The translations under genes were made by a program, and so were the position numbers. 64,000 bases of DNA, taken from contig NZ_SMOK01000027.1 in the NCBI RefSeq assembly GCF_004353925.1, positions 124,001 through 188,000 of the forward strand, read 5' to 3'. The notes beneath the pieces were generated by a model. The model was not told where the DNA came from. It made no database searches and saw only the letters and a list, made by a program, of their open reading frames with translations. This document shows, piece by piece, positions 44,618 through 53,179 of this stretch (the stretch's first letter is position 1; each line of letters opens with the position of its first letter). This stretch comes from Pseudomonas sp. H9 (GTDB lineage: Bacteria; Pseudomonadota; Gammaproteobacteria; Pseudomonadales; Pseudomonadaceae).

Positions 44618-45769
44618 TTACTGCTGCGGGGCTATGGTGAACATCAGCTTGTCGCCCTCAAGATAAACAAGCGCTTCCTGGCCCAGTACATCCACCGGGA
44701 CGGCCGAAACGGCTTCATGCTCAGGGACGATCTTTTCCAGCGTTTTGTTCACCAGATCAACGCGCCAGACGCAGGCAAAGTCGCCGCTGTTGTCGAAGTA
44801 CAGCACCGGCCGGGTTTGATTCCACATCGGGTTGACCACGCTCCAGCCGTTATCGTTTTTGTCCATGACCCGGTCGTAGGTGTTGCCATCGCGCTCATAA
44901 GGGTAATGCAGCATCACGTTCGTGTTGTCGTAGTTCAGGTCGGTGGCAATCATCGCCTTGGAAAAGCGCTTGGCACCGGATTCAGCGGAAAACAGCTGGG
45001 TTGAAGGCTGTGGCTGCTCCTTGGAGCCCAGGGTGTAAGCCATGCTCTGCTCGGCTTCACCCTTCACGCGATGCCGGTAATAGAACACCCCGTCGATGAT
45101 GCCGGCATAACGCTCCCCCTGATCATTGGCGCCGATGTTGTTCCAGCCGCTGAAGCGAATGTCGCGAACAATCGGATGCAGGCCAGAGCGGGCGTCGGAG
45201 TACTCGTACAGCGAGCCGAAGTAGCGTTTTTCATAGCTATTGCCAGCATTGCGGACGGTTTGGTCTACGTGTTCGCCAACAAAAACCACCACGTTCAACA
45301 CACCGTCCAGGATCGCCACGTCAACCACCTGGGTATACAAGTGAGGGTTCACCCCAGGGACGGTGGCCAAGGCAAAGCGTTGCCACGGTGCGTCGGTGAT
45401 CTGCAGGTAGGGCTGTTGGTCTGACGACGGCCTTAAGGTAGGTGCTTCGGCCTGAGGGTTTGGCTGTGCCGGTGTCAGCCGCTCGATCTGTTGATCGTAA
45501 GCGTTCTCAAGGCATATGGCCGACTTGCACAGGTTGCGTACTTCGCGCAGCCAGCGCCGTTGCAGTTCGCGGAAAACTTTCTGGTGTTGAAGTGGTTGGT
45601 ACAGTGCGCTGAGCTGTTCGTCCTTGACCGACAGCGTCGGCGCTGTGCACACGGCGGTCTCTACCAGGGTACTGGCTTTGCTGCAGTCGAAACTGGCGGC
45701 AAGGGCCGCAGGGCTGGCGAGACAGGCGATGGCCAGGGCAGCAGGTAGCAAGCGTGAAAGGGCTTTCAT
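44618..45769 (-). CDS. Secreted protein with LprI-like N-terminal domain
   Basis: A 383-residue exported protein: signal peptide SRLLPAALAIACLASPAALA, then a lysozyme-inhibitor LprI-like segment (FDCSKASTLVETAVCTAPTLSVKDEQLSALY, with paired cysteines; residues ~26–85). The remaining ~280 residues form no recognised domain but look like a beta-rich periplasmic module. ATG 45769 begins the signal peptide. It ends 4 bp from the convergent MFS gene. Confidence 0.75.
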   Translation of the reverse strand: MKALSRLLPAALAIACLASPAALAASFDCSKASTLVETAVCTAPTLSVKDEQLSALYQPLQHQKVFRELQRRWLREVRNLCKSAICLENAYDQQIERLTPAQPNPQAEAPTLRPSSDQQPYLQITDAPWQRFALATVPGVNPHLYTQVVDVAILDGVLNVVVFVGEHVDQTVRNAGNSYEKRYFGSLYEYSDARSGLHPIVRDIRFSGWNNIGANDQGERYAGIIDGVFYYRHRVKGEAEQSMAYTLGSKEQPQPSTQLFSAESGAKRFSKAMIATDLNYDNTNVMLHYPYERDGNTYDRVMDKNDNGWSVVNPMWNQTRPVLYFDNSGDFACVWRVDLVNKTLEKIVPEHEAVSAVPVDVLGQEALVYLEGDKLMFTIAPQQ

Positions 45770-45945
45770 CAGACATCCATGTGCACGAGAGCGGGGCCGT
45801 GATAATACGGCAGCGTTGCCAATCACCGCAAAAGTGCAGCCCGACGAGCGTCATGGCTAAGCGCAAAATTATTGATCCTGGTTAATTTATGTACAGTTTC
45901 CCCTGCTTAGACTGACGGCTCAGCACCCTCAAAGGGGGAAATGGC

Positions 45946-46941
45946 ATGACGATTATCGTGACCGGCGCCGCTGGCTTTATCGGCAGCAACCTGGTGCAGG
46001 CGCTTAACCAACGCGGCGAAACCGAGATCATCGCGGTTGATGACCTGCGTGATGGCGACAAATTTACCAACCTCGCTGACAGCGAGATCGCCGACTACCT
46101 GGACAAAGACGACTTCCTGGAGCGTTTTGCCCGTGGCCAGTTCGGTAAAGTCCGCGCCGTATTGCATCAGGGCGCGTGCTCCAGCACCGTCGAAAGTGAC
46201 GGGCGGCTGATGATGGACAACAACTACCGCTTCAGCCGCGACTTGCTTGAGTCGGCTCAAGGCCTGCAGGTGCCCTTGTTGTACGCTTCGTCGGCTGCGG
46301 TGTATGGCGCCGGCCGGGACTTTCGCGAACAGCGCGAATGCGAGCGGCCATTGAACGTTTATGGTTACTCCAAATTTCTGTTCGACCAGCGAGTACGCCG
46401 ACAGCTGCCGGTTGCCCGCAGTCAGGTGGTTGGCCTGCGCTACTTCAACGTCTATGGCCCGCACGAACAGCACAAAGGTGCCATGGCCTCGGTGGCCATG
46501 CATTGCTTCAACCAGTATAAGGCCCACGGCAAAGTCAGCCTGTTTGGCAGTTACGGTGACTACCCCAGCGGTGGACACCTGCGCGACTTTGTTTCGGTGG
46601 AAGACGTGGTCAAGGTCAACTTGTTCTTCCTCGATCGCCCGCAGTTGAGCGGTATTTTCAATGTCGGCAGTGGCCGTGCTCAGCCCTTCAACGACGTAGC
46701 CCTGGCCGTGATCAACCGCCTGCGCGAACAGCAAGATCAGCCACCACTGTCGCTGGAAATGGCGTTGCTTGAAGGCATTCTGGAATACAGCGAATTCCCC
46801 GACCACTTACGCGGCAAGTACCAGTGCTACACCTGCGCCGACCTCGAGCGTTTGCGCGCTGTGGGGTATCAGGCACCAACGCTGACGGTCGAGCAGGGTG
46901 TTGCACGTTACTGTGACTGGTTGCAGGGAACGGCGGCCTAG
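45946..46941 (+). CDS. hldD: ADP-L-glycero-D-manno-heptose 6-epimerase
   Basis: Makes the heptose donor of the LPS inner core. Extended SDR protein of 331 residues with IIVTGAAGFIGSNLVQAL, YASSAAVYG and the catalytic Tyr-x3-Lys in YGYSKFLFD. Longer than E. coli HldD (310) at the C-terminus. The start follows AAAGGGGG. Monocistronic; REPIN downstream. Confidence 0.94.
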   Translation: MTIIVTGAAGFIGSNLVQALNQRGETEIIAVDDLRDGDKFTNLADSEIADYLDKDDFLERFARGQFGKVRAVLHQGACSSTVESDGRLMMDNNYRFSRDLLESAQGLQVPLLYASSAAVYGAGRDFREQRECERPLNVYGYSKFLFDQRVRRQLPVARSQVVGLRYFNVYGPHEQHKGAMASVAMHCFNQYKAHGKVSLFGSYGDYPSGGHLRDFVSVEDVVKVNLFFLDRPQLSGIFNVGSGRAQPFNDVALAVINRLREQQDQPPLSLEMALLEGILEYSEFPDHLRGKYQCYTCADLERLRAVGYQAPTLTVEQGVARYCDWLQGTAA

Positions 46942-46961
46942 GTTTTTTCGAAAAGTACGGT

Positions 46962-47037
46962 GTGGGAGCGGGCTTGCCCCGCGATTTGCTGTAACGCGGC
47001 AGCAAAGCCTGAATTCGCGGGGCAAGCCCGCTCCCAC
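46962..47037. repeat. REPIN
   Basis: Inverted REP pair with a slightly longer loop, between hldD and the convergent monooxygenase gene, ending 5 bp before the latter's stop. Confidence 0.9.
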
Positions 47038-47042
47038 AGAGC

Positions 47043-48422
47043 CTAGTGCTGACGCAAGGTTTTGACATCGCCTTTGGCTGAAGTCTCGCGCAGGTACTCG
47101 GCCAGCGAGTCATCCATGGCCTGCAGCCAGCGGGTATGGTGCGGCACTGCCGCCGTGCCGGTAATCACCGAGCGGTAGGACTTGTCGCGATAGCCCATGA
47201 TGTCCTGCTTCTTGTCCGACTTCCATTTGAGGAAGATGCGGTTGACGGCGTCGATGTCGAAGCTCGGGTAATCGGTTTGCTCGATCAAGTGCTGGATATA
47301 GCGGCCTTGAAATTCGTACATCGACGCCGTGGTTTCCAGGGCTTGCTCTTCGGCGCGCCATTGCTCGCTGTCGCTGCGCATTGCCGTCAGGCTTGGCAGG
47401 TTGATACGCCCGAGCATGTAGTCGCGGGCGAACCAGGCCTGGGCGTCGAACAAGTTGAAGCTGTACCAGAGGTCTTGCATGCCCAGGTACAGCAGCTGTG
47501 GATTTTGCTCCCACACCACACCCTGATAAAGCCCCAACGGCCACAGGCGGTTATTGGTTTTCAGCGCAAGCTCATCGGGCAGGAACGGGAAATGATGCTG
47601 ATATCCCGTGCACAGGATAATCGCATCGACGCGCTTGCTGGAGCCGTCGGCAAAAAACGCCACATCGCCTTCCACCCGTTGTAGTTGCGGGCGCTCCTCC
47701 CAGCCCTTGGGCCACTTGTAACCCATCGGCTGGCTACGCCAGGCGCTGGTAATGGAGCGGGCGCCGTACTTGAAACACTGCGAACCGATGTCTTCGGCGG
47801 AATAACTGCTGCCGACAATCAGCACATCCTTGCCCTTGAATTCCAGCGCATCACGGAAATCGTGAGCATGCAGAATGCGCCCGGAAAAACGCTCGAAACC
47901 GGCAAAGTCCGGCACATGCGGGGTAGAGAAATGCCCGCTCGCCACCACCACGAAATCGAACACCTGCTCGATACTCTGGCCGAGGCTGTAGTCGTGGGCA
48001 TTGACCGTGAAGGTACGGCTGGCCTCATCAAAGCGTACCGCCTTAACCGCTGTGTTAAAGCGAATGTAGTCGCGCACACCGGCCTTCTTCACCCGGCCCT
48101 GGATGTAATCCCACAGCACCTCACGCGGCGGGTACGACGAAATCGGTCGCCCGAAGTGCTCATCGAAACTGTAGTCGGCGAACTCCAGGCATTCCTTTGG
48201 CCCGTTCGACCACAGGTAGCGGTACATACTGCCGTGCACCGGCTCACCGTGCTCATCCAGGCCGGTGCGCCAAGTGTAATTCCACATCCCGCCCCAGTCG
48301 GCCTGCTTCTCGAAGCAGACCACCTCGGGCATCGCAGCGCCCTGGGCATGAGCGGATTGAAACGCACGCAATTGCGCCAGGCCAGAAGGGCCGGCACCGA
48401 TAATGGCAACACGAATAGTCAT
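47043..48422 (-). CDS. Flavin-containing monooxygenase
   Basis: A 459-residue FAD/NADPH monooxygenase. FAD motif VAIIGAGPSGLAQLRAF at the N-terminus, EKQADWGGMWNYTW, the class B fingerprint FSGRILHAHDFRD (FxGxxxHxxx), and the NADPH motif VLIVGSSYSAEDIG. Overall layout resembles bacterial trimethylamine monooxygenase and eukaryotic FMO. Neighbours do not suggest a pathway, so an N- or S-oxygenation substrate cannot be chosen. ATG 48422 gives the family N-terminus; GGAAATC lies upstream. Confidence 0.88.
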   Translation of the reverse strand: MTIRVAIIGAGPSGLAQLRAFQSAHAQGAAMPEVVCFEKQADWGGMWNYTWRTGLDEHGEPVHGSMYRYLWSNGPKECLEFADYSFDEHFGRPISSYPPREVLWDYIQGRVKKAGVRDYIRFNTAVKAVRFDEASRTFTVNAHDYSLGQSIEQVFDFVVVASGHFSTPHVPDFAGFERFSGRILHAHDFRDALEFKGKDVLIVGSSYSAEDIGSQCFKYGARSITSAWRSQPMGYKWPKGWEERPQLQRVEGDVAFFADGSSKRVDAIILCTGYQHHFPFLPDELALKTNNRLWPLGLYQGVVWEQNPQLLYLGMQDLWYSFNLFDAQAWFARDYMLGRINLPSLTAMRSDSEQWRAEEQALETTASMYEFQGRYIQHLIEQTDYPSFDIDAVNRIFLKWKSDKKQDIMGYRDKSYRSVITGTAAVPHHTRWLQAMDDSLAEYLRETSAKGDVKTLRQH

Positions 48423-48959
48423 AAGATTTCCTGCTAGAAAACACTGAAAAAAATGCAAAGCGTCTCCAGCCCTGAACGGCGAAAGCCAGAGCGATGGAAA
48501 GCGAGAAATTCAGTTGTCAGCGAGCAGGCGGAGGGACAGGGCGCTTGCGCTTGTGCACCAGCAGGGCGTCGCGGGGTGGAATCGACAGGGTGTGGAACAA
48601 CGTCGAAAGCGGGGAGCTGGACAGCGAAAGGTCAGCGGCGAAGGTGGGCCCGAAAGGCTTGCCGAACAGCGCGGCAAACGGGCCTTGGTGGCGAAAGATA
48701 CGTGTGTTCTCGTTCATGTCGGGCTGATTCTGCCTCTTTTCGTTATGGATGCCTTTTTAGCTATAACGGAAGGGTCCAGAGATTTCAAGGCTGCCCTGTG
48801 TAGGAGCGGGCGTGCTGTGGGAGCGGGCTTGCCCCGCGATTGCGGTTTGTCAGGGACATCGCATCGCGGGGCAAGCCCGCTCCTACATGTAGCTCAAGGT
48901 TTACTCGCCTGCGGCCGATACCGATCAATTGTCCCGGTAGAAGATGTATACAACAAGCC
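48423..48959. other. Intergenic region with a low-support small ORF
   Basis: About 540 bp between divergent genes. A minus-strand ORF at 48517–48717 (66 residues, NENTRIFRHQGPFAALFGKP...) is possible but has no clear ribosome-binding site. The REP copies at 48799–48886 occupy the right part; the promoter of the chemoreceptor should lie at 48887–48959. Confidence 0.4.
48799..48886. repeat. Partial REP plus complete REPIN
   Basis: A truncated REP half (GTAGGAGCGGGCGTGCT) directly precedes a full REPIN (48817–48886), as if one copy inserted beside or into another. Confidence 0.88.
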
Positions 48960-50834
48960 ATGAACAAGAGCCTTCGCTTCAGCCATAAAATCCTTCTAGT
49001 CGCGTCATTGATTGTGATGCTCGCTTTTACGCTGTTCACCCTGTACAGCGACTACCTGCAGCGCAACGCGACGCGCACCAGCCTGGAAAACTACCTGGCT
49101 GAAATGGGTAAATCGACTTCCACCAATATCAAGAACCTGCTGGACGGGCGGATCACTCTGGTGGAAAACCTGGCACAGAACATTGCTCAGGAGCCCGCCA
49201 GCGCCGAGACGCTGATGGGGCAGAATGCTCTGATCTCAAGCTTTCTCACCGTCTACCTGGGCAAAGTCGATGGCGGCTTCAGTGTTCGCCCAGACGCCAC
49301 GATGCCCGATGGCTATGATCCGCGCACTCGCCCTTGGTACAAGGACGGCATGAGTGCCAACGGCGCGATACTCACTGAACCCTACATCGACCTGACCACC
49401 AACAAGATGGTCATCGGCATCCTCAGCAAGGTCTCCTCCAGCATCGGTGTGGTCGGCGGCGATCTGTCGTTGGACGGCTTGGTGGAAATCATCAACTCGC
49501 TGAACATCGGCGGCATGGGTTATGCCTTCCTGGTCAACGACCAAGGCAAGATCCTGGTTCATCCAGACAACACGCTGGTGATGAAGTCGCTGTCGGACCT
49601 GTACCCCGAGCGCACACCGAAACTGTCGGGTGAACTGACCGAAGTCGAGGTCGATGGCCAGCCGCGTCTGCTGACCTTTGCGCCGATCAAGGGGCTGCCT
49701 TCGGCCAATTGGTACGTTGGCCTGTCGGTAGACAAAGACAAGGCCTATGCGATGCTCAGCGATTTCCGCACCTCAGCGATCATTGCCACGCTGATCGCGG
49801 TGGCCATCATCATTACCCTGCTCGGCCTGCTGATTCGCGTACTGCTGCAACCGTTGAACACGATGATTCGCGCCATGGAAGACATCGCCGAAGGTGAAGG
49901 CGACCTGACCAAGCGCCTGACCATCCACAGCCAAGACGAATTCGGTGCGCTGGGTAGTGCGTTCAACCGTTTCGTCGAACGTATTCACACCTCAATCCGA
50001 GAAGTTTCTTCGGCCACCGAGCAAGTTAACGAAGTGGCCCTGCGAGTGGTGAGCGCCTCCAATTCGTCGATGATCAACTCCGACGAACAATCCAATCGTA
50101 CCAACAGCGTCGCCGCCGCGATCAACGAGCTTGGCGCCGCCGCCCAAGAGATCGCCCATAACGCCGCCCAGGCCTCGCAACAGGCAAGCTCGGCGCGTCA
50201 CCTGGCTGAAGAAGGCCAGCAGGTGGTTGATCGCAGCATTGCGGCGATGAATCGCCTGTCAGACCTGATCAGCACGTCCAGCTCGCACATCGAGACGCTC
50301 AACAGCAAGACCGTGAACATCGGCCAGATCCTCGAAGTGATCACCAGCATTTCCCAGCAAACCAACCTGCTGGCGCTAAACGCCGCCATTGAAGCGGCCC
50401 GGGCCGGTGAAGCCGGGCGCGGTTTTGCGGTGGTCGCTGATGAAGTGCGTAACCTCGCGCACCGCACCCAGGAGTCGGCACAGCAGGTACAGAACATGAT
50501 CGAGGAGCTGCAGGTTGGCGCCCGCGAGTCGGTTGACACCATGGGCCAGAGCCAGCGTCATAGCCAAGACAGCGTCGAGATTGCCAACCAGGCCGGTGAG
50601 CGTCTGGGTAGCGTGACCCTGCGCATCGGCGAGATTGACGGCATGAACCAATCGGTAGCTACCGCCACCGAAGAGCAAACGGCTGTGGTTGAGGCGATCA
50701 ACATGGACATCAACGAGATCAACATGCTCAACCAGGAAGGTGTCGAAAACCTGCAATCGACCCTGCGTGCCTGCACCGACCTGGAGCAGCAAGCCTCTCG
50801 CCTGAAACACCTGGTGGGCAGCTTCCGTATCTGA
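48960..50834 (+). CDS. PctA-like methyl-accepting chemotaxis protein
   Basis: A 624-residue chemoreceptor: membrane segments at ~10–30 and ~275–298, periplasmic dCache domain, HAMP, and a cytoplasmic signalling tip (GQILEVITSISQQTNLLALN then AAIEAARAGEAGRGFAVVADE). The ligand pocket keeps the amino-acid-type dCache_1AA pattern: RPWY, EPYID and GGDLSL. This closely resembles P. aeruginosa PctA/B/C, so amino acids or GABA are probable attractants. The C-terminal end lacks a CheR-tethering pentapeptide. ATG 48960 starts the MNKSLRFSHKILL N-terminus common to the group. Confidence 0.92.
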   Translation: MNKSLRFSHKILLVASLIVMLAFTLFTLYSDYLQRNATRTSLENYLAEMGKSTSTNIKNLLDGRITLVENLAQNIAQEPASAETLMGQNALISSFLTVYLGKVDGGFSVRPDATMPDGYDPRTRPWYKDGMSANGAILTEPYIDLTTNKMVIGILSKVSSSIGVVGGDLSLDGLVEIINSLNIGGMGYAFLVNDQGKILVHPDNTLVMKSLSDLYPERTPKLSGELTEVEVDGQPRLLTFAPIKGLPSANWYVGLSVDKDKAYAMLSDFRTSAIIATLIAVAIIITLLGLLIRVLLQPLNTMIRAMEDIAEGEGDLTKRLTIHSQDEFGALGSAFNRFVERIHTSIREVSSATEQVNEVALRVVSASNSSMINSDEQSNRTNSVAAAINELGAAAQEIAHNAAQASQQASSARHLAEEGQQVVDRSIAAMNRLSDLISTSSSHIETLNSKTVNIGQILEVITSISQQTNLLALNAAIEAARAGEAGRGFAVVADEVRNLAHRTQESAQQVQNMIEELQVGARESVDTMGQSQRHSQDSVEIANQAGERLGSVTLRIGEIDGMNQSVATATEEQTAVVEAINMDINEINMLNQEGVENLQSTLRACTDLEQQASRLKHLVGSFRI

Positions 50835-50895
50835 CCCGTTCCTGCCTAAGTCCCACGCCTACACAGCAAGCCTTGTAGGCGTGTGATGGCAGCTG

Positions 50896-51093
50896 TCACT
50901 CAGCGTCATCGTCAGGGACTTCATCGGTAACCATGACTCGCGCGTGAGCTGTGTGCTCATTTTCCATGCGTAGCCCGAAGTAGCGGGTGTCATTGGCGTC
51001 CCAGAATGCTTCCACCTGAGCCATCAGCGCGTTTTCGAGCAGCACCTCGGCGCTGCGTTCCAGGATGATCGAGTAACGTGTTTCGGTGTTCAT
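50896..51093 (-). CDS. Small conserved-looking hypothetical protein
   Basis: A 65-residue acidic protein (NTETRYSIILERSAEVLLENALMAQVEAFWDANDTRYFGLRMENEHTA...). ATG 51093 is chosen because an upstream in-frame extension (to 51144) is not protein-like and AATG is preceded by CCCTTTTT only weakly. No domain recognised. It is convergent with the chemoreceptor gene. Confidence 0.6.
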   Translation of the reverse strand: MNTETRYSIILERSAEVLLENALMAQVEAFWDANDTRYFGLRMENEHTAHARVMVTDEVPDDDAE

Positions 51094-51199
51094 TAAAAAG
51101 GGGCTCGCAACGGTGGCGGGGGCTTGAAGAAAAATCGATGCCATTATGCCGCCCTGTTGATTCTTGGCCCTAACCGCTCATCGATTGGGTGATGTTTCT

Positions 51200-51269
51200 G
51201 TAGGAGCGGGCTTGCCCCGCGATGCGATGTGCCTGACAAACCGCAATCGCGGGGCGAGCCCGCTCCCAC
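51200..51269. repeat. REPIN
   Basis: Inverted REP pair; right arm has GGGGCGAGCCCGC instead of GGGGCAAGCCCGC. In the gap before the coupled ORF pair. Confidence 0.9.
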
Positions 51270-51367
51270 CGGTGTGCTTCGCCTGCTTGCCTCGCCCGAA
51301 GATGAACGTTAGGCTTCCCCCGTCGCTGCAAAATCAGCGATCGGGTTTGGTCGCCCGAGCAAACAAA

Positions 51368-51559
51368 ATGCATAAGCTCTCATTCATGAATGCTGACGGT
51401 CTTCGTCTGCGTCTTCGTGTTATGGCCGCTGTGCGCGGGAGGCATTCGTGCCTGCCGGGTTTGCCTTTTGTCCCGGTCGACCAACCTGCGTACAGCTGCC
51501 ACCCAACTTGCTTGGTCGCAAGCGGTGACAGCTCCACTACAGAAGGAGCTTCACAATGA
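51368..51559 (+). CDS. Candidate leader ORF translationally coupled to the DUF6124 gene
   Basis: A 63-codon ORF beginning HKLSFMNADGLRLRLRVMAAV and ending with a TGA that overlaps the next gene's ATG (ATGA, 51556–51559). A second start at 51386 is available. It is Arg/Leu-rich early and Pro/Cys/Ser-rich later and does not look like a stable folded protein. The overlap points to coupling or leader-peptide control rather than chance, but coding is unproven. Confidence 0.45.
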   Translation: MHKLSFMNADGLRLRLRVMAAVRGRHSCLPGLPFVPVDQPAYSCHPTCLVASGDSSTTEGASQ

Positions 51560-51876
51560 AAAAAATAGTTCCCGATCCCCCGCAATCCTTGTTCGGCAAA
51601 ACCGCCGCAACCACCTTCGGCGCCTGCGACGCTGGTCACCCACCTCTGTTTACCGTACGTGACGGCATCGAAGCCGAAGACGCATTGGTGCATGTTTCGC
51701 AATTGCTGCAAGGCATCTACGACACCGCCCAGCAGGCTTGCGAACACATCCATGGCCTGCCCAAGAAAGGCCTGCTCTGGTCCACCTTGCACTCAGCCGA
51801 GCTGGCCAAAGGCTTGGTAGATGCCGTGCTCGATGGCATCGACAACGAAGCCCTGAGACGCAAAGGCCTAGCCTAG
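51556..51876 (+). CDS. DUF6124/DUF3077-family small protein
   Basis: A 106-residue protein (KKIVPDPPQSLFGKTAATTFGAC...) with a helical C-terminal part (ALVHVSQLLQGIYDTAQQACEHI) typical of a Pseudomonas-specific family often found with long leaders; function unknown. AGAAGGAG lies 9 bp before the ATG. The upstream ORF overlaps by 4 bp. Confidence 0.75.
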   Translation: MKKIVPDPPQSLFGKTAATTFGACDAGHPPLFTVRDGIEAEDALVHVSQLLQGIYDTAQQACEHIHGLPKKGLLWSTLHSAELAKGLVDAVLDGIDNEALRRKGLA

Positions 51877-51883
51877 CGGCCCT

Positions 51884-51954
51884 GTGGGAGCGGGCTTGCC
51901 CCGCGATCGCGGTGAGACTGACACACCGCTATCGCGCGGCAAGCCCGCTCCCAC
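51884..51954. repeat. REPIN
   Basis: Inverted REP pair between the DUF6124 gene and the antitoxin-like gene; right arm has GCGCGGCAAGCCCGC. Confidence 0.9.
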
Positions 51955-51989
51955 CGAAACAGAATTGCCCGCCACTTGGGATCAGAACC

Positions 51990-52205
51990 ATGGTGTCTAT
52001 CAATGTTTACATCCACGAAGACCTTAAGGCACGAGCTTATCGTGTGCTAGAAGCACACGGCCTCACACCGTCCGAGCTGATGCTTCAGGTGCTGCTTTAC
52101 GTTGCAGAGCGGGGCCAGTTGCCCTTCAAACAGGTGCTGTTGACAGAGGAGGATGAGGCTCTACTGGCGGCAGTACGCGAACGGCTTGCTGCTCGACCTG
52201 TGTAG
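51990..52205 (+). CDS. RelB/DinJ-like antitoxin, C-terminally truncated and without toxin
   Basis: A 71-residue ribbon-helix-helix protein (VSINVYIHEDLKARAYRVLEAHGLTPSELM, then LPFKQVLLTEEDEALL) matching RelB/DinJ antitoxins, which bind DNA with the N-terminus and neutralise a RelE/YafQ toxin with the C-terminus. Typical members are ~80–90 residues with a VRVTLDEL-like toxin-binding tail; here the protein stops at RLAARPV because the TAG is part of a REPIN beginning at 52202. No toxin gene follows. Possibly a domesticated regulator or a remnant. Confidence 0.75.
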   Translation: MVSINVYIHEDLKARAYRVLEAHGLTPSELMLQVLLYVAERGQLPFKQVLLTEEDEALLAAVRERLAARPV

Positions 52206-52271
52206 GAGCGGGCTTGCCCCGCGATGCGGTGTGACTGACAAACCGTGATCGCGGGGCAAGCCCGCTCCTAC
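52202..52271. repeat. REPIN ending the antitoxin-like gene
   Basis: Inverted REP pair whose first bases (GTAGGAGC) provide the stop codon TAG (52203–52205) of the preceding gene. Confidence 0.92.
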
Positions 52272-52292
52272 CAGGTTGTGTCAGGCACAAAC

Positions 52293-52324
52293 AAAAAAGG
52301 CCCACCTTTCGGTGAGCCTCTTTG
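52293..52324 (-). terminator. Terminator of tRNA-Thr
   Basis: On the minus strand GAGGCTCACC-GAAA-GGTGGGCC followed by TTTTTT, 11 bp after the tRNA 3' end. Confidence 0.88.
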
Positions 52325-52334
52325 TTACTGCGTA

Positions 52335-52410
<76 letters not shown>

Positions 52411-52484
52411 ACAGGCGCGTCATTATAGCGATCAGTTTGCGTCTGTAAACTACTTCTGCAACATTCCTTTCAAACTCTTATTTC

Positions 52485-52709
52485 CTACCAGCCGCGGTGC
52501 AATGTCGTGGCGTCGGGTTCGGCCTTGGTTGGGTCGAACAGCATCGGTTTGTCCTGATGGCAGCCCTTCTTAGTGCAGTGCATGGTTGGCTGGTATGGCG
52601 GGGCGTTGTCGCCGGTCATTCGGGGTTGTGGGGTATCCCAGTCAGCCGAGGGGCTGCTGCAGCCGACCAAGGTCAGGGTGAGTGCAGCGAGGGGTAGTAG
52701 CGTCTTCAT
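52485..52709 (-). CDS. Small lipoprotein
   Basis: A 74-residue protein with a lipoprotein signal (LLPLAALTLTLVGC, lipobox LVGC at Cys17) and a short Pro-rich mature part with a cysteine pair (MHCTKKGCHQDK). No known domain. Downstream tRNA-Thr is on the same strand. The frame and signal sequence support it as a real gene. Confidence 0.78.
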   Translation of the reverse strand: MKTLLPLAALTLTLVGCSSPSADWDTPQPRMTGDNAPPYQPTMHCTKKGCHQDKPMLFDPTKAEPDATTLHRGW

Positions 52710-52864
52710 GCGGAATTCCGTTTTCTATAAGCCTGCGTCTTGAAGAAGGACGCGTTCGATGGAGCCGCCGCAGGCCACTTGTAAGCCTTTTGCATGGGTT
52801 GACCGGTCCTTCGGATGTTGGGCTGTGGCGGTGGATGATACATCGGTCGGGTAGGTTCATCGTA

Positions 52865-52887
52865 TCGCGGGGCAAGCCCGCTCCCAC
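52865..52887. repeat. Solitary REP half-unit
   Basis: TCGCGGGGCAAGCCCGCTCC without its inverted partner. Confidence 0.85.
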
Positions 52888-52999
52888 CGGCTGGAGGTGG
52901 TTGGTGAATATAGTTTACGAAGCTTTCAGCAAGCTTTAAGGGGTTTCAACTGAATAACGCTTTAGATACGCGATATTTAATTAGTCTGTTTCTATCGAT

Positions 53000-53028
53000 T
53001 TGATTTTGGCGATGCCTTGAGCTAATCT
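53000..53028 (+). promoter_or_regulatory. Sigma-70 promoter of mdtJI
   Basis: TTGATT (53000–53005), 17-bp spacer, TAATCT (53023–53028), predicting a start near 53035 and a leader of about 145 nt. Confidence 0.55.
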
Positions 53029-53029
53029 T

Positions 53030-53049
53030 CTGTTCATTATGTTGAACAG
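53030..53049. promoter_or_regulatory. Inverted repeat at the mdtJI transcription start
   Basis: Perfect 7-bp arms CTGTTCA/TGAACAG around TTATGT, placed over the predicted start: operator or first leader hairpin. Confidence 0.5.
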
Positions 53050-53179
53050 TAAAGCGTTTCTGCTCCCCACCTCTCGTCTGGTCTCCCGTGAAAATCACTG
53101 GACCGGCGGTCTGTAGCGCCTCCCTCGACAAGCAGCGTTTTCTCTACTTTTTGTCTGTTGCTGCCCGTGGGAGGGCATC

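Larger units (their letters stand above)
52710..53179. other. Intergenic region between lipoprotein gene and mdtJ
   Basis: Left part (52710–52860) shows no ORF or repeat of note. A single REP half lies at 52865–52887. The right part holds the mdtJI promoter and a ~145-nt structured leader. Confidence 0.6.

Noticed and set aside
53030..53049. LexA (SOS) box at mdtJI
   Set aside because: It begins CTG and ends CAG but the spacing is 14 bp instead of 10, so it does not match the gamma-proteobacterial LexA site.
53050..53179. Guanidine-II or guanidine-III riboswitch before mdtJI
   Set aside because: The paired ACGR-loop hairpins or the class III pseudoknot core could not be found; only an unclassified leader is claimed.
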